A program made the position numbers and the translations under genes. The notes under the pieces are model-generated. The model had not been told where the DNA came from and made no database searches. It saw only the letters and a program-made list of their open reading frames with translations. Positions 23,572 to 34,993 of a stretch of DNA of 37,351 nt are shown piece after piece. The stretch is from an uncultured Clostridia bacterium. Lineage in GTDB: Bacteria > Bacillota > Clostridia > Christensenellales > CAG-917. How positions within the stretch are numbered: the stretch's first letter is position 1; each line of letters begins with the position of its first letter. The stretch spans positions 1-37,351 of the forward strand of contig CALVTH010000015.1 of the NCBI GenBank assembly GCA_944360115.1, given 5' to 3'.

Positions 23572-23922
23572 ATGAAAAAATACAGCGAAACTCACGAGTG
23601 GCTGGAGATTAAGGACGGCGTTGCCTATGTCGGCATAAGCAGGCACGCGGCGCAGGAACTGGGCGAGATAGTGTTCGTGCAGTTGCCCGAGACGGGTGCG
23701 GCGGTGTCGGCGGGACAACCCGCTTGCGAAATCGAGTCGGTGAAAGCCGTTGCCGAGGTCAATTCCCCCGTGGACGGCACCGTGACAGCGGTCAATACCG
23801 CGCTCGAGGACGCTCCCGAGCTGCTGTCCGAGGACGGCGACGCATGGATATTCGCCGTCGAGCCTTCGTCCGCGGCGGCGGGGCTTATGACCGAAGAGGA
23901 ATACAAAGAATTTCTGGGGTGA
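23572..23922 (+). CDS. gcvH: Glycine cleavage H protein
   Basis: The mobile lipoyl carrier of the glycine cleavage complex, shuttling the aminomethyl group between P, T and L proteins. The 116 residues are slightly short (usually 125-130). Lipoylation is expected at Lys58 in ESVKAVAEV, and the typical THEWLEIKDGVAYVGIS start is present. AAGGAGAAGG precedes the ATG at 23572. The next start lies two bases after its stop. LplA at the head of the operon is its probable modifying enzyme. Confidence 0.96.
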   Translation: MKKYSETHEWLEIKDGVAYVGISRHAAQELGEIVFVQLPETGAAVSAGQPACEIESVKAVAEVNSPVDGTVTAVNTALEDAPELLSEDGDAWIFAVEPSSAAAGLMTEEEYKEFLG

Positions 23923-23924
23923 TT

Positions 23925-25217
23925 ATGTCCGACTACATTTCCCTTACCGACAAGGAAAGAGAGGAGATGTTGTCCGTTCTCGGGGTGGGGTCGGTGCGCG
24001 AACTGTTCGCCGACATTCCCGCCGAACTAGGACGGCTCAAAGTCCGCCTGTCGCAGGGCAGGACTCAGAAAGAGACGGAAGAACTGGTCTCCTCCTTTGC
24101 CGCGCGCAACAAAGTTTACAAGAGCGTGTTCCTGGGGGCGGGATGTTACCGCCACTATATCCCCGCGGCGGTGGGCGCAATCGTCGGCCGTGAGGAATTT
24201 CTGACGGCGTACACTCCCTATCAGCCCGAGATTTCGCAGGGCATATTGCAGGCGATGTTCGAGTATCAGACGATGATGTGCTCGCTTACGGGTATGGATG
24301 TCTCCAACGCTTCACACTATTCGGGGGCGACGGCGGCGGCGGAAGCCTGTCTTATGTGCCTGGGCAAGACGCGCACGATAGGCGTGTACGACAATGTCAA
24401 CCCCGACACGCTGGAAACGGTGGCGACCTACGCCCGCGCCCGCGGAGTCAAGGTGGTAGTGCTGCCGTCGTCGGGCGGCAAAGCCGTGCCCTACGAGGGC
24501 GAAGCCGACGCCGTGTATATGGAATCGCCCAATTATTTCGGTCTGGTCGAGGATGTCACGGCGGTGGCGGACGCGGTGCACATCGCGGGCGGCAAACTCG
24601 TCGTGGGTTGCAATCCCGTTTCGCTGGCGTTGTTCAGGACGCCTGCGGAACTCGGAGCGGACATAGCCGTCGGCGACGGACAGCCCCTCGGGCTTCCGAT
24701 GTCCTTCGGCGGACCGTCTTTCGGGTTCATAACCGCGAAGAAGGAATTCACGCGAAAACTTCCCGGGCGTATCGTGGGCGAGACCGCGGACGCCGAGGGC
24801 AGACGCGCTTTCGTGCTCACCCTGCAAGCGCGCGAACAGCATATACGCAGGGAAAAGGCGTCGTCCAACATCTGTTCCAATCAGGCGCACGCCGCGCTGA
24901 CGGCTTCGGTGTATCTGTCGCTTATGGGGTCGGCGGGATTGCGCGCGGTCGCGGAGACCTGCGCCGCCAACGCGCATTATCTGGCGGACAAACTGAGCGA
25001 GGCGGGCGCGCCCCGCGTGCACAAGGGCGAATTCTTCCACGAATTCGTCACCGATGTCAAAGGCAAAGCCGCCGAAATCGTGTGCGCCCTCGACAGGCAG
25101 GACATTCTCGGCGGGCTGGTGCTTTCGCCCGACAGGATACTGTGGTGCTGCACGGAAACGGTGAGCAAGTCCGATATGGACAAGGTCGCCGAAACGGTGG
25201 GGAGGGTGCTGAAATGA
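23925..25217 (+). CDS. gcvPA: Glycine dehydrogenase subunit 1 (GcvPA)
   Basis: N-terminal half of the split, PLP-dependent glycine decarboxylase (P protein). The 430 residues match the usual GcvPA (about 440-450). Recognisable are FLGAGCYRHYIPAAV, the YTPYQPEISQG block and MDVSNASHYSGATA. GcvPA pairs with GcvPB, and the two-subunit form is typical of Firmicutes. The ATG at 23925 is two bases past the gcvH stop. Its own stop overlaps the gcvPB start (ATGA), which would balance subunit synthesis. Confidence 0.96.
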   Translation: MSDYISLTDKEREEMLSVLGVGSVRELFADIPAELGRLKVRLSQGRTQKETEELVSSFAARNKVYKSVFLGAGCYRHYIPAAVGAIVGREEFLTAYTPYQPEISQGILQAMFEYQTMMCSLTGMDVSNASHYSGATAAAEACLMCLGKTRTIGVYDNVNPDTLETVATYARARGVKVVVLPSSGGKAVPYEGEADAVYMESPNYFGLVEDVTAVADAVHIAGGKLVVGCNPVSLALFRTPAELGADIAVGDGQPLGLPMSFGGPSFGFITAKKEFTRKLPGRIVGETADAEGRRAFVLTLQAREQHIRREKASSNICSNQAHAALTASVYLSLMGSAGLRAVAETCAANAHYLADKLSEAGAPRVHKGEFFHEFVTDVKGKAAEIVCALDRQDILGGLVLSPDRILWCCTETVSKSDMDKVAETVGRVLK

Positions 25218-26635
25218 AAACCGTATTCGAGAAATCTTCGGCGGAGATCAAGGGTATGGAAATGCCCGCCCCGCAGGTGGAAAAACACATCTTTGCCGAG
25301 GGGCTGTTGCGCGACGGTCTGCGTCTGCCCGAACTGTCGGAGCAGGAAGTGGCGCGCCATTACACCGCGCTCTCGAAGCGCGCTTTCGGCGTGGACGACG
25401 GCTTCTATCCGCTGGGCTCCTGCACTATGAAATACAACCCCAAACTGCACGAAAAACTCGCCGCGCTCGCGGGCTTCGCCGATGTGCACCCGCTGACGCG
25501 CGCCGACAAAATACAGGGTTCTCTTGCGCTTATCGACACGCTGAACTCTTATTTGTGCGGAATTACGGGCATGGACGCTTTCACCACGCAACCGTGCGCG
25601 GGCGCTCACGGCGAGTTCCTCGGGCTGTTGCTGATAAAGGCGTATCACGCTTCCCGCGGGGACGGCGCGCGCACCAAGGTAATCATCCCCGACAGCGCGC
25701 ACGGCACCAATCCCGCGTCCGCCGTCATGGCGGGATTCGAGGTGGTGCACGCGGGCACGGACGCAAGCGGCGACATCGACCTCGACGCGTTGCGCGCTCT
25801 CGTCGGCGCGGACACCGCCGCGCTTATGCTCACCAATCCCAGCACGCTCGGACTGTTCGAGAAAAATGTGCTGAAAATCGCCGAAATCGTGCACGACGCG
25901 GGCGGGCTGATGTACTACGACGGAGCCAACCTCAACGCCGTTGCGGGCGTGGTGCGCCCCGGCGATATGGGCTTCGATGTCGTGCATCTCAACCTGCACA
26001 AGACTTTCTCCGCTCCGCACGGCGGCGGCGGTCCCGGCGCGGGACCCGTCGGGTGCAAGAAGGCGCTTGTGCCTTTCCTGCCCAATCCCCGTATCGCGGA
26101 CACCGACGAGGGATTCCGTTTCAATTACGGCAAACGCTCGGCGGGCAGGGTGTCGGCTTTTTACGGCAATTTCGGCGTGCTGGTCAAGGCTCTTGCATAT
26201 ATTGTTACGCTGGGCGGCGAGGGAATTGCCCAGGCTTCGGAGACGGCGGTGCTGAACGCCAATTATCTCCGCGAAAAGATGAGCCTGCATTATCCCATCG
26301 ACACCTCGCGTCCGTGTATGCACGAGTTCGTCGTGTCAATGAAAAAACTCAAGGACGACACGGGCGTCACGGCGAACGATGTGGCCAAAGCCCTCATCGA
26401 CCGCGGCATACATCCGCCCACCATCTACTTCCCACTCATTGTCGAGGAGGCCATGATGTTCGAGCCTACCGAGACGGAGACCAAGGAGGGGCTGGACAGG
26501 GCGGCGGAAGCCTTCGGTGAAATCGTGCGGCTTGCCTACGCCGACCCCGCGGCGGTCAAGCGCGCGCCCGTCACCACGCCCATAGGCAGACCCGACGAAG
26601 CTGCGGCGGCGCGTCACCCGGTGCTGGTGGGATAA
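25214..26635 (+). CDS. gcvPB: Glycine dehydrogenase subunit 2 (GcvPB)
   Basis: C-terminal half of the split P protein, carrying the PLP-binding lysine Lys263 in NLHKTFSAPHGGGGPG. Its 473 residues are close to the family norm (about 485). Other landmarks are FYPLGSCTMKYNP near residue 75, the segment around DSAHGTNPASA, and the C-terminal FEPTETETKE. Together with GcvPA it decarboxylates glycine and loads the aminomethyl group onto lipoyl-GcvH. Start ATG 25214 overlaps the gcvPA stop. A strong hairpin follows about 30 bases after its stop. Confidence 0.96.
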   Translation: MKTVFEKSSAEIKGMEMPAPQVEKHIFAEGLLRDGLRLPELSEQEVARHYTALSKRAFGVDDGFYPLGSCTMKYNPKLHEKLAALAGFADVHPLTRADKIQGSLALIDTLNSYLCGITGMDAFTTQPCAGAHGEFLGLLLIKAYHASRGDGARTKVIIPDSAHGTNPASAVMAGFEVVHAGTDASGDIDLDALRALVGADTAALMLTNPSTLGLFEKNVLKIAEIVHDAGGLMYYDGANLNAVAGVVRPGDMGFDVVHLNLHKTFSAPHGGGGPGAGPVGCKKALVPFLPNPRIADTDEGFRFNYGKRSAGRVSAFYGNFGVLVKALAYIVTLGGEGIAQASETAVLNANYLREKMSLHYPIDTSRPCMHEFVVSMKKLKDDTGVTANDVAKALIDRGIHPPTIYFPLIVEEAMMFEPTETETKEGLDRAAEAFGEIVRLAYADPAAVKRAPVTTPIGRPDEAAAARHPVLVG

Positions 26636-26664
26636 GGCTCGGGAAAGGGCGGCAAGCGCGGATT

Positions 26665-26698
26665 TTGCGGGTCGAGGCGACCGCCTCGTCCCGCGCAA
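26665..26698. other. Long GC hairpin after gcvPB
   Basis: TTGCGGG-tc-GAGGCG pairs with CGCCTC-gt-CCCGCGCAA around a tiny loop. There is no T-run, so it is a possible mRNA-stabilising or Rho-type end of the gcv operon. Confidence 0.5.
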
Positions 26699-26727
26699 CA
26701 TTGCCAATGCATATTCGCGTTTGCGTA

Positions 26728-26756
26728 TTTACAGCGCAGGCGCGGGGTGATATAAT
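26728..26756 (+). promoter_or_regulatory. Promoter of the small membrane protein at 26793
   Basis: TTTACA (26728-26733), 17-bp spacer, TATAAT (26751-26756), leaving a leader of about 30 bases before AAGGAGGATATT and the ATG. Confidence 0.8.
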
Positions 26757-26792
26757 AAACGAAAAGGCGGATTTGCCGCCAAGGAGGATATT

Positions 26793-27023
26793 ATGGCCAA
26801 AAAAGAAAAGGGCAAAGATTATTTCGGCTTACCCCGCATAGTAAGCATCATCCTTGCGATCATTCCCGTGACCGCGTGGATTCTCGGCTTCCTTACGAGG
26901 TTCAAGGACGGCAAGATTCTCGCAGGTATCATAAGAATCATCGGCGTCGGCTTCATACTTTGGATTGTCGACCTCATTCTTATCATCCTGAGGGGCAGAA
27001 TTCTCAGACTGCTGCCCATCTGA
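26793..27023 (+). CDS. Small two-helix membrane protein
   Basis: A 76-residue protein with a lysine-rich N-terminus (MAKKEKGKDYF) and two hydrophobic helices (about residues 15-35 and 44-67) separated by a short basic loop. Start choice is firm: a strong promoter and AAGGAGGATATT immediately upstream of ATG 26793. It resembles the small superinfection-immunity or YqaE/DUF-type hydrophobic proteins common in Firmicutes, but no specific family could be assigned. A clear intrinsic terminator lies about 50 bases after its stop, so it is probably a monocistronic unit. Confidence 0.8.
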   Translation: MAKKEKGKDYFGLPRIVSIILAIIPVTAWILGFLTRFKDGKILAGIIRIIGVGFILWIVDLILIILRGRILRLLPI

Positions 27024-27029
27024 TTACGG

Positions 27030-27239
27030 ATGGAGTGTAAAGTTTCGTTCGAAAACAAGACATTCAGCGACGAAAAGCAAGCCGCAAACGAGCTTGCTTT
27101 TTGTCACTATCCCGTCGAAGTGAGCGCGGGCGGCAAAACGCCGGTGTTCGCTTCCTTCGACGAAGCGCGACGGTTTGTCGCCGAGGTGTTCTCCGCCGGT
27201 GCGGGGGACGGCGGCGGGCGCGCTTCCGACGGGGAATAA
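27030..27239 (+). CDS. Possible small ORF overlapping a terminator
   Basis: A 69-residue frame starts 6 bases after the previous stop. Its codon usage is fairly typical of the window, but there is no convincing ribosome binding site and no family resemblance. An intrinsic terminator (27073-27102) lies inside it, which argues against translation from the upstream promoter. It is listed as weak; the alternative is non-coding sequence between two transcription units. The stretch 27240-27368 contains only GC-rich palindromes. Confidence 0.25.
   Translation: MECKVSFENKTFSDEKQAANELAFCHYPVEVSAGGKTPVFASFDEARRFVAEVFSAGAGDGGGRASDGE
27073..27102 (+). terminator. Intrinsic terminator after the two-helix protein
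   Basis: Perfect stem AAAAGCAAGC / GCTTGCTTTT with a 9-base loop and a terminal T-run of five bases. Confidence 0.8.
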
Positions 27240-27368
27240 CTGCAATCGGTCGACGGACGGCGGCGCGTCGCGCCGTTGCCCGAGGGCGCGGTTTCCGCGC
27301 CCGTTCGCTTTGGGCGCGCGCCTGCGCATCGGGAGCGCGCGTGCCGGGGGCACGCGTAAAAGGGATAT

Positions 27369-29261
27369 ATGGCTGAAAAATCGGCAGCACAACCCGAGCA
27401 AAAGGTCGGCAAGGGCGCTATGCGCACCCTCGTTTCGTGCGTGGGCGAGTACAAGGTGCCTTCCGTACTCGCCGCCGTTTTCGTGGTCATCGAGGTCATC
27501 CTCGAGGTCTTTATCCCCCTCATAATGTCGCAGATCATCGATGTGGGACTGGACGAGGATTTGTCCTCGTTCACTTTCACGCTCAACCTCGGCGCGTCGT
27601 CGACTCCCGTGTTCACCGTGGGGTCGCGAACCGATTTCATCCTCATTTGCGGCGCGCTGGTGATAGTCATGGCTCTCGTGTCGCTGGTGTTCGGCGCGCT
27701 GTCGGGCAGATATGCAGCCCATGCGTCCACGGGTTTTGCCATGAATGTGCGCCGCAGGGTGTATTACGGCGTGCAGGATTTCTCGTTTGCCAACCTCGAT
27801 AAGTTCAATACCGCAAGTCTCATCACCCGACTCACCACCGACATCACCAATGTGCAGATGTCCTATATGATGGTGATCAGGTCGCTCGTGCGCGCGCCCG
27901 CAATGCTGATTATGGCTCTCGGGATGGCGATTTCCATCAATGCCGAGCTTGCCGCGGTGTTCGGGGTGGCGCTCCCCATACTCATCGTCGGAGTGGTCGT
28001 CGGCGTCATCGTGATTTATCCCAAATTCATGAAGATGCTGAAAAAGTACGACGAGATGAACGAGCGCACGCAGGAAAATCTCACGGGAATACGCACGGTC
28101 AAGACCTTCGTCCGCGAGGATTACGAAACGGAACGGTTCAAGAAAGTCAGTTCCGTGGTGCAGAAATTGCAGTTCTCGGCGGAAAAAATGCTGGTCATCG
28201 CCATGCCGCTCATGCAGCTCGTGGCGTTCGGTTGCATCATCGCCGTGCTGTGGTTCGGCGGCAACAAGATTATCGCGGGCGATATGCGCTTCGGTATGCT
28301 GCAGGCGTTCCTCAGTTACATCATGCAGATTCTGATGTCGCTCGCCATGGTCGCAATGGTGTTCGTCATGCTGGTCATGTCGCGCGCGTCGGCGGGGCGC
28401 ATCGTCGAAGTGCTGACCGAACAGCCCGACATCGAGGACAATCCCTCTCCCGCCGCCGATTCCGTCGCCCACGGAAGCATCGATTTCGACGGCGTGGACT
28501 TCTCGTACGGCAAAAATTCCGACATTCTCAATCTCGAAAACATCAACCTTCACATAAAATCCGGCGAAACGATAGGTATCATAGGCGGCACGGGCTCGGC
28601 AAAAAGTTCGCTTGTGCAGCTCATACCGCGATTCTACGATGTGCGCGCGGGAAGCGTGCGCGTCGGCGGCGTGGATGTCAGGGACTACCGCCTGGACACC
28701 CTCCGCGACGCTATCGGAATGGTGCTGCAGAAAAATGTCCTGTTCTCGGGCACCATAAAGGAAAATCTCCGCTGGGGCAATCCCGACGCCACCGACGAAC
28801 AAATCGAGCACGCCGCGCGCGCCGCGCAGGCGCACGACTTCGTCATGTCGTTCCCCGACGGATACGACACCGACCTCGGGCAGGGTGGCGTCAATGTGTC
28901 GGGCGGTCAGAAACAGCGCCTTTGCATTGCCCGCGCACTTCTCAAACATCCCAGAATCATGATTCTCGACGACTCCACCTCGGCGGTGGACACTGCGACC
29001 GACGCGGCTATACGCAAGGGGCTGAAAGAGGAATTCCGCGACACCACGGTGCTCATTATCGCCCAGCGTATCAGTTCCGTCGAGGACGCCGACAGAATCA
29101 TCGTCATGGCGGACGGCAAGGTGGACGCCGTCGGCACGCATCGGGAGTTGATAGCCACCAACGAAATTTACCGCGAGGTCTACAATTCGCAACGAAACGG
29201 CACGGCGCCCGCCGCGCCCGACGGCGGAGACGGAGCGGACGGAGAGGAGGAAGCGCAATGA
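27369..29261 (+). CDS. ABC exporter subunit with degenerate ATP site
   Basis: First half of a heterodimeric ABC exporter: 630 residues, six membrane helices (about residues 25-340) and one nucleotide-binding domain. Walker A is GGTGSAKS at 406-413 (Ala for the usual Gly) and the signature is VSGGQKQR. Walker B is MILDD, with Asp535 in place of the catalytic Glu, and the switch histidine is Gln566 (IAQR). This combination marks the degenerate site of TM287/288-type multidrug exporters. It overlaps its partner by ATGA. The substrate (drug, peptide or lipid) is not predictable. The ATG at 27369 is preceded by a modest AAAGGG. Confidence 0.93.
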   Translation: MAEKSAAQPEQKVGKGAMRTLVSCVGEYKVPSVLAAVFVVIEVILEVFIPLIMSQIIDVGLDEDLSSFTFTLNLGASSTPVFTVGSRTDFILICGALVIVMALVSLVFGALSGRYAAHASTGFAMNVRRRVYYGVQDFSFANLDKFNTASLITRLTTDITNVQMSYMMVIRSLVRAPAMLIMALGMAISINAELAAVFGVALPILIVGVVVGVIVIYPKFMKMLKKYDEMNERTQENLTGIRTVKTFVREDYETERFKKVSSVVQKLQFSAEKMLVIAMPLMQLVAFGCIIAVLWFGGNKIIAGDMRFGMLQAFLSYIMQILMSLAMVAMVFVMLVMSRASAGRIVEVLTEQPDIEDNPSPAADSVAHGSIDFDGVDFSYGKNSDILNLENINLHIKSGETIGIIGGTGSAKSSLVQLIPRFYDVRAGSVRVGGVDVRDYRLDTLRDAIGMVLQKNVLFSGTIKENLRWGNPDATDEQIEHAARAAQAHDFVMSFPDGYDTDLGQGGVNVSGGQKQRLCIARALLKHPRIMILDDSTSAVDTATDAAIRKGLKEEFRDTTVLIIAQRISSVEDADRIIVMADGKVDAVGTHRELIATNEIYREVYNSQRNGTAPAAPDGGDGADGEEEAQ

Positions 29262-31207
29262 AGAACAAAGGAAATTTCGTTGCCACGGCTCCCGTCGGCG
29301 GTAAAAACCAGCAGAAGCGCTACGGAAAAGGCGGTCGGTTCACCGCCGCTCATCCCATGGCGACTTTCAAGCGTATTCTTTCCTACTTCAAGCCTTTCAA
29401 GGGGAGAGTGATTTTCGCGGCGGCGTGCCTGTTGCTCAATGTGGGCGCGACGGTCAGCGGCACCTTCATGCTCTCCGTGGTCATCGACGACTATCTCGAA
29501 CCCATAGTCAGCGGCGTGGAAGGTGCGAGCGTGAGCGGTTTTGCGACCATGGTGGGCATCATGGCGGCGCTGTACGCATTCGCCGCCATGATGTCGTATT
29601 GCTACAACTGGTTCATAGTAAATATGACGACGGCGATACAGCGCAACATCCGCGACGAGATGTTCGTCAACATGGAGCGCCTGCCCATCAAATTCTTCGA
29701 CACCCGCCCCAACGGCGAGATTATGAGTTGCTACACCAACGACGCCGACACCCTGCGCGAATTGCTCGCCAACGGCGTGCCGTATCTCATTTCAAACGGG
29801 CTTACGGTGCTGGGTATATTCGTCGTCATGCTGGTGATGAGCCCGTTGCTCACGCTGTTCGTCATCGCAATGATTGCCATAATGTTCGTCATCGTCAAAT
29901 TCATAGGCGGCAGGAGCGGCAAGCATTTCGTGGGGCAGCAGAAAGCCATAAGCGTGCTCGACGGCTATGTCGAGGAGCACATCGAGGGTATGCGCGTCGT
30001 CAAGGCTTTCTGTCACGAGGACGCCGAAAAAGCCGCGTTCGACAACATCAATTCCGAGCTGCGCACGGCGTCGCGCGAGGCGCACACCTACGCCAACATT
30101 CTCATGCCCATTCTTGGCAACCTCAGTTATGTCAATTATGCGGTGACGGCGATTGCGGGCACGCTGTTCGCGGCGTCCGGGATAGGCGGAATGACCATAG
30201 GCGTGCTCATCGCGTTCCTGCAATTCTCCCGTCAGTTCAGCACCCCGATTGCGCAGATGTCCCAGCAGTTCAACAGCATACTCATGGCGCTTGCGGGCGC
30301 GGAGCGTATCTTTGCGCTTATCGACGCCGAGCCCGAGACCGACGAGGGATATGTCACGCTCGTCAACGCCCGCGAGGACGCGGACGGCAATCTCACCGAA
30401 TGTGAGGAGCGCACGGGCGTGTGGGCGTGGAAGCATTACCATAAGGCGTCCGACACCATCACCTATGTCAAATGGCGCGGGGAAGTGGAGTTCGAGAATG
30501 TCACATTCTCCTATGTCGAGGGCGAACCCGTGCTGAGGAACATCAACCTCGTGGCAAAACCCGGGCAGAAAGTGGCGCTTGTCGGTTCCACGGGCGCGGG
30601 CAAGACCACGATAACCAACCTGATAAACCGCTTTTACGACATAGACGAAGGCAAGATAAGGTACGACAAAATCAACATCAAGAAGATAAAGAAAGACGAC
30701 CTGCGCCGTTCGCTCGGAATGGTGTTGCAGGACACGCACCTCTTTACGGGTACGGTGCGCGAGAACATACGCTTCGGCAACCTCGCCGCCACTGACGAAC
30801 AGGTGGAAGCGGCGGCGCGCCTTGCCAACGCCGATTCCTTCGTCCGACACCTTCCCGACGGCTATGACACAATGCTGTCGGGCGACGGCGCCAACCTCTC
30901 GCAGGGACAACGGCAACTGCTGTCCATAGCGCGCGCGGCGGTCGCCGATCCTCCCGTGCTCATCCTCGACGAGGCGACCTCCTCCATAGACACCCGCACC
31001 GAAGAACTCATCGAGCAGGGTATGGACGGACTTATGCGCGGCAGGACGGTGTTCATAATCGCGCACAGATTGTCCACCGTCAGGAACGCGGATGTCATTC
31101 TCGTCATCGAACACGGCGAAATAATCGAACGCGGCAATCACTCCGAACTCATGGCACTGCACGGCAGATACTACGACCTTTGCACGGGCGCGTTCGAGTT
31201 GGATTGA
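29258..31207 (+). CDS. ABC exporter subunit with consensus ATP site
   Basis: Partner subunit of 649 residues with six membrane helices and a nucleotide-binding domain. Walker A is GSTGAGKT (443-450), the signature LSQGQRQ, the catalytic glutamate Glu572 in LILDEATSSID, and the switch histidine His603 (IAHR). This subunit therefore supplies the hydrolysis-competent residues missing from its neighbour. Between membrane and ATPase domains lies an insertion of about 50 residues (about 358-412, containing ERTGVWAWKHYH), which I have seen in related clostridial exporters. GGAGAGGAGGAAG precedes the ATG at 29258, overlapping the previous stop. Confidence 0.94.
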   Translation: MKNKGNFVATAPVGGKNQQKRYGKGGRFTAAHPMATFKRILSYFKPFKGRVIFAAACLLLNVGATVSGTFMLSVVIDDYLEPIVSGVEGASVSGFATMVGIMAALYAFAAMMSYCYNWFIVNMTTAIQRNIRDEMFVNMERLPIKFFDTRPNGEIMSCYTNDADTLRELLANGVPYLISNGLTVLGIFVVMLVMSPLLTLFVIAMIAIMFVIVKFIGGRSGKHFVGQQKAISVLDGYVEEHIEGMRVVKAFCHEDAEKAAFDNINSELRTASREAHTYANILMPILGNLSYVNYAVTAIAGTLFAASGIGGMTIGVLIAFLQFSRQFSTPIAQMSQQFNSILMALAGAERIFALIDAEPETDEGYVTLVNAREDADGNLTECEERTGVWAWKHYHKASDTITYVKWRGEVEFENVTFSYVEGEPVLRNINLVAKPGQKVALVGSTGAGKTTITNLINRFYDIDEGKIRYDKINIKKIKKDDLRRSLGMVLQDTHLFTGTVRENIRFGNLAATDEQVEAAARLANADSFVRHLPDGYDTMLSGDGANLSQGQRQLLSIARAAVADPPVLILDEATSSIDTRTEELIEQGMDGLMRGRTVFIIAHRLSTVRNADVILVIEHGEIIERGNHSELMALHGRYYDLCTGAFELD

Positions 31208-31301
31208 CGGCGGGACGAGCCGCCGCGTGCGACGGCGCGCGCGTTTTCCTCAATCTGACCGCTCCGATTCGGTTGATGCCGCTCGAATAAACCCGGAAAC
31301 A

Positions 31302-31327
31302 AATGTCTCCTCGCGGAGACATTTTTT
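31302..31327 (+). terminator. Terminator of the ABC exporter operon
   Basis: Perfect stem AATGTCTCC / GGAGACATT with a TCGC loop, followed by TTTT, about 95 bases after the exporter stop. Confidence 0.9.
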
Positions 31328-31364
31328 CTTGTCCGCCTGCCGTCCCGACAAAAAACACGCAACA

Positions 31365-31400
31365 ATTTGTCGGGAATTTTATATAAATATGTTGACAAAT
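31365..31400 (+). promoter_or_regulatory. Candidate operator of the RHH-clpB operon
   Basis: Inverted half-sites ATTTGTC (31365-31371) and GACAAAT (31394-31400), 22 bases apart; the right one overlaps the -35 box. Neither CIRCE nor CtsR boxes are present. The RHH protein is a plausible ligand, by inference. Confidence 0.4.
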
Positions 31401-31420
31401 CTTCGGGTCGGGTGTACATT
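31392..31420 (+). promoter_or_regulatory. Sigma-A promoter of the RHH-clpB operon
   Basis: TTGACA (31392-31397), 17-bp spacer, TACATT (31415-31420). The leader contains a short GCGCCG/CGGCGC hairpin before GGAGGTG. Confidence 0.75.
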
Positions 31421-31472
31421 GCGAGTGTAAAGAGCGCCGCCCGGCGCAACATATATTCGCGGAGGTGAAAAC

Positions 31473-32129
31473 TTGAAAAAGAATATGTACAGTCTTATGC
31501 TTGCGGAAGATGTAATCCGCGAGGTGGACAGGCTTGCCGCGGAGAAGAGGACCAACCGTTCCAATCTCGTCAATCAGATACTTGCCGAGTATGTCTCTCT
31601 CGTCACGCCCGAAATGCACATCCGCAACATCTTCGACGCCGTGGAGAGTCTCATCGGCGACAGGGTGGGCGGCATGTTCACTCTCGGCGCGGGGGGCACT
31701 TCCATGTCGTTCAAGAGTTCGCTCCGCTACAACTACCGTCCCACGATTCGCTACGAAGTGGAGATGTACCGCACGCCCGAGAGTACGATAGGGCAACTCA
31801 AGGTGATTTTCCGCACGACGGCGGCGGACCTGCTGGTGGAGATGACGAGGTTTTTCAGGATATGGATGCAGCTCGAAAGCATTTACATCGGTCATTTCTT
31901 CGGCGGAAGGCAACTGGAGTACGGGCTGGAGAACGGCAGATTCACGCGCAAATTCGCGCTCCCCGCGGGCAGGGAATACACCGAGGAGGAGACGGGCGCG
32001 GCAATAGGCGGGTATATCGCCGCTTTCGACGATATGCTGAAAGGGTGGCTTGCGGGCAACTTCGCTTCCACCGAGGCCCTCGAAAACGAATATCTCCGCT
32101 ATCTCAACGGCGGCGCGCTCATAATATGA
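31473..32129 (+). CDS. Ribbon-helix-helix protein upstream of clpB
   Basis: Residues 1-45 ([19 protein letters not shown] then [17 protein letters not shown]) form a typical MetJ/Arc RHH DNA-binding fold. The remaining 170 residues, with no recognised family, may sense a signal or oligomerise. The start is TTG at 31473, because GGAGGTG ends 5 bases upstream; the ATG at 31485 would be too far and would cut the beta strand. It lies 13 bases before clpB under the same promoter, so it may regulate the disaggregase in place of CtsR or HrcA. That role is inferred from position only. Confidence 0.8.
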   Translation: MKKNMYSLMLAEDVIREVDRLAAEKRTNRSNLVNQILAEYVSLVTPEMHIRNIFDAVESLIGDRVGGMFTLGAGGTSMSFKSSLRYNYRPTIRYEVEMYRTPESTIGQLKVIFRTTAADLLVEMTRFFRIWMQLESIYIGHFFGGRQLEYGLENGRFTRKFALPAGREYTEEETGAAIGGYIAAFDDMLKGWLAGNFASTEALENEYLRYLNGGALII

Positions 32130-32142
32130 CGGAGGTGGCACC

Positions 32143-34740
<2,598 letters not shown>

Positions 34741-34844
34741 CGCAGGCGTAAACGCACCGCACGGCAAACGCGGCGTACCGCCGACACGGCAAATACGGCG
34801 CGCCCGTGCACAACGCCACATCCGCCGACGCCACATCCGCAAAG

Positions 34845-34877
34845 AAAGCCCGCTCCCGAAAGGGGGCGGGCTTTATT
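34845..34877 (+). terminator. Terminator of the RHH-clpB operon
   Basis: Stem AAAGCCCGCTCCC / GGGGGCGGGCTTT followed by ATT; the A-run on the other side could let it act bidirectionally. Confidence 0.85.
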
Positions 34878-34993
34878 GTGCTGTAATAAGATGTTCATAT
34901 CTCATTTTCGCGCCGTAAACGCCGCTTTGTGTTAGTTTATGCAATCCGCAAAGAGGACGGGAAGGGAGCGCGGTGAAGAGCGCGCGGGGGCGT

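Noticed and set aside
31328..31472. CIRCE or CtsR heat-shock operator upstream of clpB
   Set aside because: Neither the TTAGCACTC inverted repeat nor the GGTCAAA heptads are present.
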